Of a stretch of DNA of 64,000 nt, positions 59,018-64,000 are shown piece by piece. The DNA is from Scylla paramamosain (lineage: Eukaryota; Arthropoda; Malacostraca; Decapoda; Portunidae), in contig NC_087180.1 of NCBI RefSeq assembly GCF_035594125.1, forward strand, positions 14,322,615-14,386,614. The letters run 5' to 3'. Position numbers and translations under genes: made by a program. Each line of letters starts with the position of its first letter. Position 1 is the first letter of the stretch. Under the pieces are notes generated by a model that saw only the letters and a program-made list of their open reading frames with translations, was not told where the DNA came from and made no database searches.

Positions 59018-60059
59018 CTGAAACACAATACATATGCAATTAGTTCACTACATTTATGTGATGCAAGAGAAAAAAATACAATAGGCAATGGGTAATCTCC
59101 AGGCTCAAATTAGAATTATGCTACAGCAGAACTGCTGTATTATCTACTCGCCTCAGTTACCAGGCAGTACACGTCACTTAGAAGGAACAGGTATTACTCG
59201 TATGTATTTAGTAGGTCAAAGCAAAATAGGTTCTAGCTTATTTCACAAGCACTTCCACTGACTGGGTGACCATGATGACATCCTGCATCTACTGTGCATG
59301 CATGAAGAAATACATCACACTGAGCATGATTGCTTCCCCCTAAATTTTACCATGTGTGTTTTCTCCCTCTACAGTCACTGCTACATCCTCCAACCAAACA
59401 GATCTCAGGAACTTACACATAACTGCTCATTGGTTGACTAATGACAGATGCAGAAAGTAAGAAAGTAATGATGATAGTCATTTATAAGGTACACTCAATT
59501 ATCACTTAACTCTTGATCTGAAGGACACATTGCAGTCCAGATGTAACCCTAGACATGACACTTACGGTAGGTGCAGGTCACTGTGGGAGTATGTGGTCAG
59601 CTGAACACTCATGTCAATGTGAGGTATGGGTGGTGCCAGGCTGGCTGGGATTGCATCCTGCAGGTGTGACTCACCTAGTTGGCTACCCTTTCTTGACATA
59701 CATGTATAGGCAGGTAGGTTATTTCAAATGAACATGAGGGCAGCACAGACCTGCAGGTATGCCAGTCAGCAAAATTTCAATGCTAGACCAAGCTGTACTA
59801 ATAGTAATGACTGAGTTGTGTACCTTATGCAGAATATTGAGATAGGAACAGTGTGTATTAATGGTTAATAGATCATGGGATAATACTGTAAAATGAGATA
59901 TTACAGGCTAGTATAATAATGCAGTGTAAGATACCACAAGTTAGTATATTACACACTGAGAAGATGAGATTATAATAGAAAAGATCTGTAGTGGAATGAG
60001 GGTGAGGGTCTATTCTAGAAACTGGTAAAGGAAGGTACCGAGAGTAAAATGCAAGGCTT
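59018..60059 (-). other. presumed 5' intron of CCDC47, no feature seen
   Basis: Unique sequence upstream of the acceptor before the ATG, with TGCAGGT and GGCAG words but no coding exon recognised. Confidence 0.4.
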
Positions 60060-61545
60060 TCCTGAATAAGGAAATTGATTCTAGAGCAACTGCTTCATTA
60101 AGTAAGGAATTTCAGTCTCACACATATTAACGAGAAAATCTCCAGGCCTCGAGAGGGCTGTGGGTACGCAAATTCTTTTAAAGCTCTGCCCTCTTGTGCC
60201 CACTGGGCACATTTGGAGAGATACTACACTCCTGATGAAAGATTTTCTATTACTTGAGGATGTCAGCACATAACAGACATCCTTGGAAAGAGTATAAGTC
60301 CAGAATCCTGAGACACTCACAATCAGGTGAGTCAGACAGACCTTCGATAAGACAGGTCCAGGTTCTCTGGACTGATTCCAGAAAGTGGAGATCCCCCAGA
60401 AAACCACTGTTCCACACACAAGAGGCATATTCTAGTACAGGTCTTACATGAGTTTTGTACAGGGCAAGCATAAAGTCCTGTTACCTGCAATGTGTACATT
60501 TAAGATTGGCAGACAGCCCAGAGACCTTATTGACAACTGACCTGATGTGCTGATGGAATCTGAGAGAGAAATTAACCAAAACATCAAGGTCTTTGTGAGA
60601 ATTTACCAGAAACATGGTATGACTTTGAAGATAATATTCAGATAGGGTACCAATGTGTTGCCAGGCCACAGAACCAGGTTGGAGCCTCAAGACAATGCAC
60701 TTGTCCTCACTGAGATGAAGGTCCCATGAATTTGGATCACTGCAGATATTATCAATATCATTCTGGCTGGCGATGTACCTAGGGCCAATGACAGAGGGAG
60801 AGAAGAGTTGTATTCTAAGTAAAGCTTAAGATCTGCAAAAATTTTGCAGTTATTAAAAGTTATAAACAGTAAGTGGTTGCCATACAACAAGAAAAGCAGG
60901 GGTCCCAATACAGAGCCCTGGGGCACACCACTTGTGACATTTCTAGAACTGCTACCAACACCCGAGACAGACACACACATTGTCCTGCCCTACAGAAACG
61001 AGCTGATCCAGTTTAGCAGCAGACCTGTGATACCAATGCACTGGAGTTTTTGAAGCAGAACTTTATGGCTTACCAAATCAAAAGCCTTGGAGAAGTTAAA
61101 TAGTATCACATCCACCACTCTCACAGGATCCAACCCAAGAGTAACAAAGTCATTGGTCAGTAATAATTGATCAACAGCTGTCCTGCCACATTGAAAGCCA
61201 TATTGGTCAGAAGTGAGTATAGAATTTTCCTCAAGGTAGAGTATATATTTTCGACAACAAATTTCTCCATGCACTTCCACCATTCAGAAGTAAGGCTTGA
61301 TGGTCTGTAATTTTGTGGATCTGAGCAGGAACCTTTCTTGAATATGAGAGCTACATGTGAGACTTTCCACAATGCAGGGAGAAAATCTTTGGTCATGCTG
61401 GTGGTATTGATTCTGAATATGGGATAGGCCAGGGATGAGCATGACCTTACTAGTTTGGGGTACAGGTCATCCAGTCCTATACTTGTACAAAGATAAACTG
61501 CTGCAAGCCTTTTTTTTTCTTTCACATCAGAGAGAGTGAAATTAG
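60060..61545 (-). pseudogene. decayed LINE reverse transcriptase (CR1/jockey-like), in the presumed 5' intron of CCDC47
   Basis: On the minus strand, fragments in order are LWKVSHVALIFKKGSCSDPQ and NYRPSSLTS (61.4 kb), SDQYGFQCGRTAVDQLLL and NFSKAFDLVSHKVLLQKL (61.2-61.0 kb), NVTSGVPQGSVLGPLLFLLY followed by IFADLKLYL (60.9-60.8 kb), a 60.7-60.5 kb piece, and ALYKTHVRPVLEYASCVWNS at 60.45 kb. They sit in shifting frames. The catalytic F/YADD is reduced to FADL. It is an inactive, older insertion, distinct from the LINE at 35-37 kb. Confidence 0.85.
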
Positions 61546-61620
61546 GCTAAGATAATCAAGAACTCCATGGAAAGCCTGATGGGGGAAAAAAATTAGGATG
61601 AGTTGCCAGTTATGCATTTT

Positions 61621-61704
61621 CCACTAAGACATCGGGCCACCCTGTCCTCCACTCATACCTTGGGTCACCCTGCCTTCCACTCAGACCTCAGACCACTGTG
61701 CAGT
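61621..61704. repeat. 28-bp minisatellite, 3 copies
   Basis: CCACTAAGACATCGGGCCAC, CCACTCATACCTTGGGTCAC and CCACTCAGACCTCAGACCAC start at 61621, 61649 and 61677. Confidence 0.6.
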
Positions 61705-62502
61705 CTATAAATATGAGTAAACACAACACTTGCAGCAGGTCACGTGAGCAGGTCAGTGGTGTATCGTGACCAAGAAACTGTCGACCCAGACACGAGATTG
61801 ATTCTTATTTGTTGTTTTGAACCTGCGAGACAGAGGAAGAGGCACCTGCTCACCACCACTAAGGGCGATGATGGGGTACTTATTGCCTCACAGGATGGGC
61901 AGTACAGGAGATATTAAGGGGAACATCAATATACGGGTCACGGTGGTCTCATTTCATCCTTTCCTGGCGACTCACACCCCCAGAAACACACCAGAATACT
62001 TCCCCGCACTGCAACTGCCTGACTCTGGTCTTACCTTTATCAAGAGGTGTTTAGAATGAATATAATCAAAGATGCAATCAGACTCTTACCTCAAGCTGAC
62101 CCAAGGAAGACCCACAACACCGGGTTATTTTCACCACATATGAACATGCAGTTAAATTTATGTTATATTTATTTGAATGCTTAAAATATTAAATAAAAAA
62201 ATATTTTTATCCCTAATGGTTCCACATACTGACGATTATTTGTTACTTGCCAGACTAGGAAATGTTGCAGACGCCTTCCAACTTGGCTAGGGATCTTTTA
62301 TATAAAGCTATTTTCTCTTATATAAAATTCACCATGGCAGTTGTGAAAAAAATGTATTGTTTTTTTTTCCCCCCCGTTTGAATTTATGAAATTCTTTCTT
62401 AATTTTATGAAATTGCTTATGATGACGTCAGCCTTCCGGAACGTATCATGGTCATAATCAGTACCTACCTTCTTATAGTTGTTTGGGGCAAGAGCAAATA
62501 GC
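61705..62502. other. unique sequence, no gene seen
   Basis: AT-rich stretches and a poly-T/poly-C run at 62361-62376. An 80-codon plus-strand frame at 61817 has no recognisable motif. Confidence 0.4.
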
Positions 62503-62632
62503 TTGATTGATTGATTGATTGATTGATTGATACATTTATTGTTGCATTAATAATGCAATGCAACAAAGGAGGAGAATGGGCCTTGCCAGCCATATTATGC
62601 AAAACTGCCACTTTCCAAATACAGCAGAATTT
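62503..62632 (-). mobile_element. possible LINE 3' end with (CAAT)n tail
   Basis: Read on the minus strand, a unique stretch is followed by TTGCATTATTAATGCAACAA and then repeated TCAA units (62503-62530). LINEs with tetranucleotide tails end this way. There is no coding remnant, so this rests on form only. Confidence 0.35.
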
Positions 62633-62636
62633 AGGT

Positions 62637-64000
<1,364 letters not shown>

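Overview
This looks like nuclear DNA of a crustacean, most probably a decapod. That reading rests on a very high load of dinucleotide microsatellites, LINE families of a type I recognise from decapods, and two intron-rich protein genes. Most of the long open frames here are translations of (GA/CT)n, (CA/GT)n, (TA)n or pyrimidine-rich DNA and are not genes.

Layout. From 1 to about 30.6 kb there is no recognisable coding exon. This stretch holds dozens of long (GA)n/(CT)n runs, several old minisatellites with 60-145 bp units, truncated LINE 3' ends, an inverted repeat built from a TTTGGCCA-containing 15-mer, and an 19-22 kb block that alternates pyrimidine-rich and purine-rich strands. From 30.66 to 38.35 kb, on the + strand, lie five exons of a calmodulin-like protein with a lysine-rich N-terminal extension. 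Only its first EF-hand loop is canonical, and its initiator exon was not found. Its third intron carries a decapod LINE in antisense and a second LINE 3' tail just before exon 4. From 38.4 to 49.5 kb the sequence is more complex, with (TA)n arrays, a hAT-type MITE that keeps terminal inverted repeats and an 8-bp target duplication, and two diverged copies of an unknown ~300 bp segment.

From 53.13 to 59.02 kb, on the - strand, is a complete nine-coding-exon homologue of CCDC47 (491 residues by my splicing), the ER membrane protein of the PAT/multipass translocon. All its junctions keep frame. One intron appears to be GC-AG, and the lumenal acidic region has a polyglycine insertion. Two hairpins lie just downstream of the stop codon, one directly before a candidate poly(A) signal. 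From 59 to 64 kb there is a decayed second LINE, a compound TA-GA-TA microsatellite, and a GC-richer patch with a YY1-type motif that could be the promoter of CCDC47 or of a divergent gene.

The two genes converge (calmodulin-like on +, CCDC47 on -) and have no evident shared pathway. The clearest regional trend is a switch of microsatellite type, from GA/CT in the first 35 kb to TA in the rest. I saw no bacterial, viral or CRISPR-like system.
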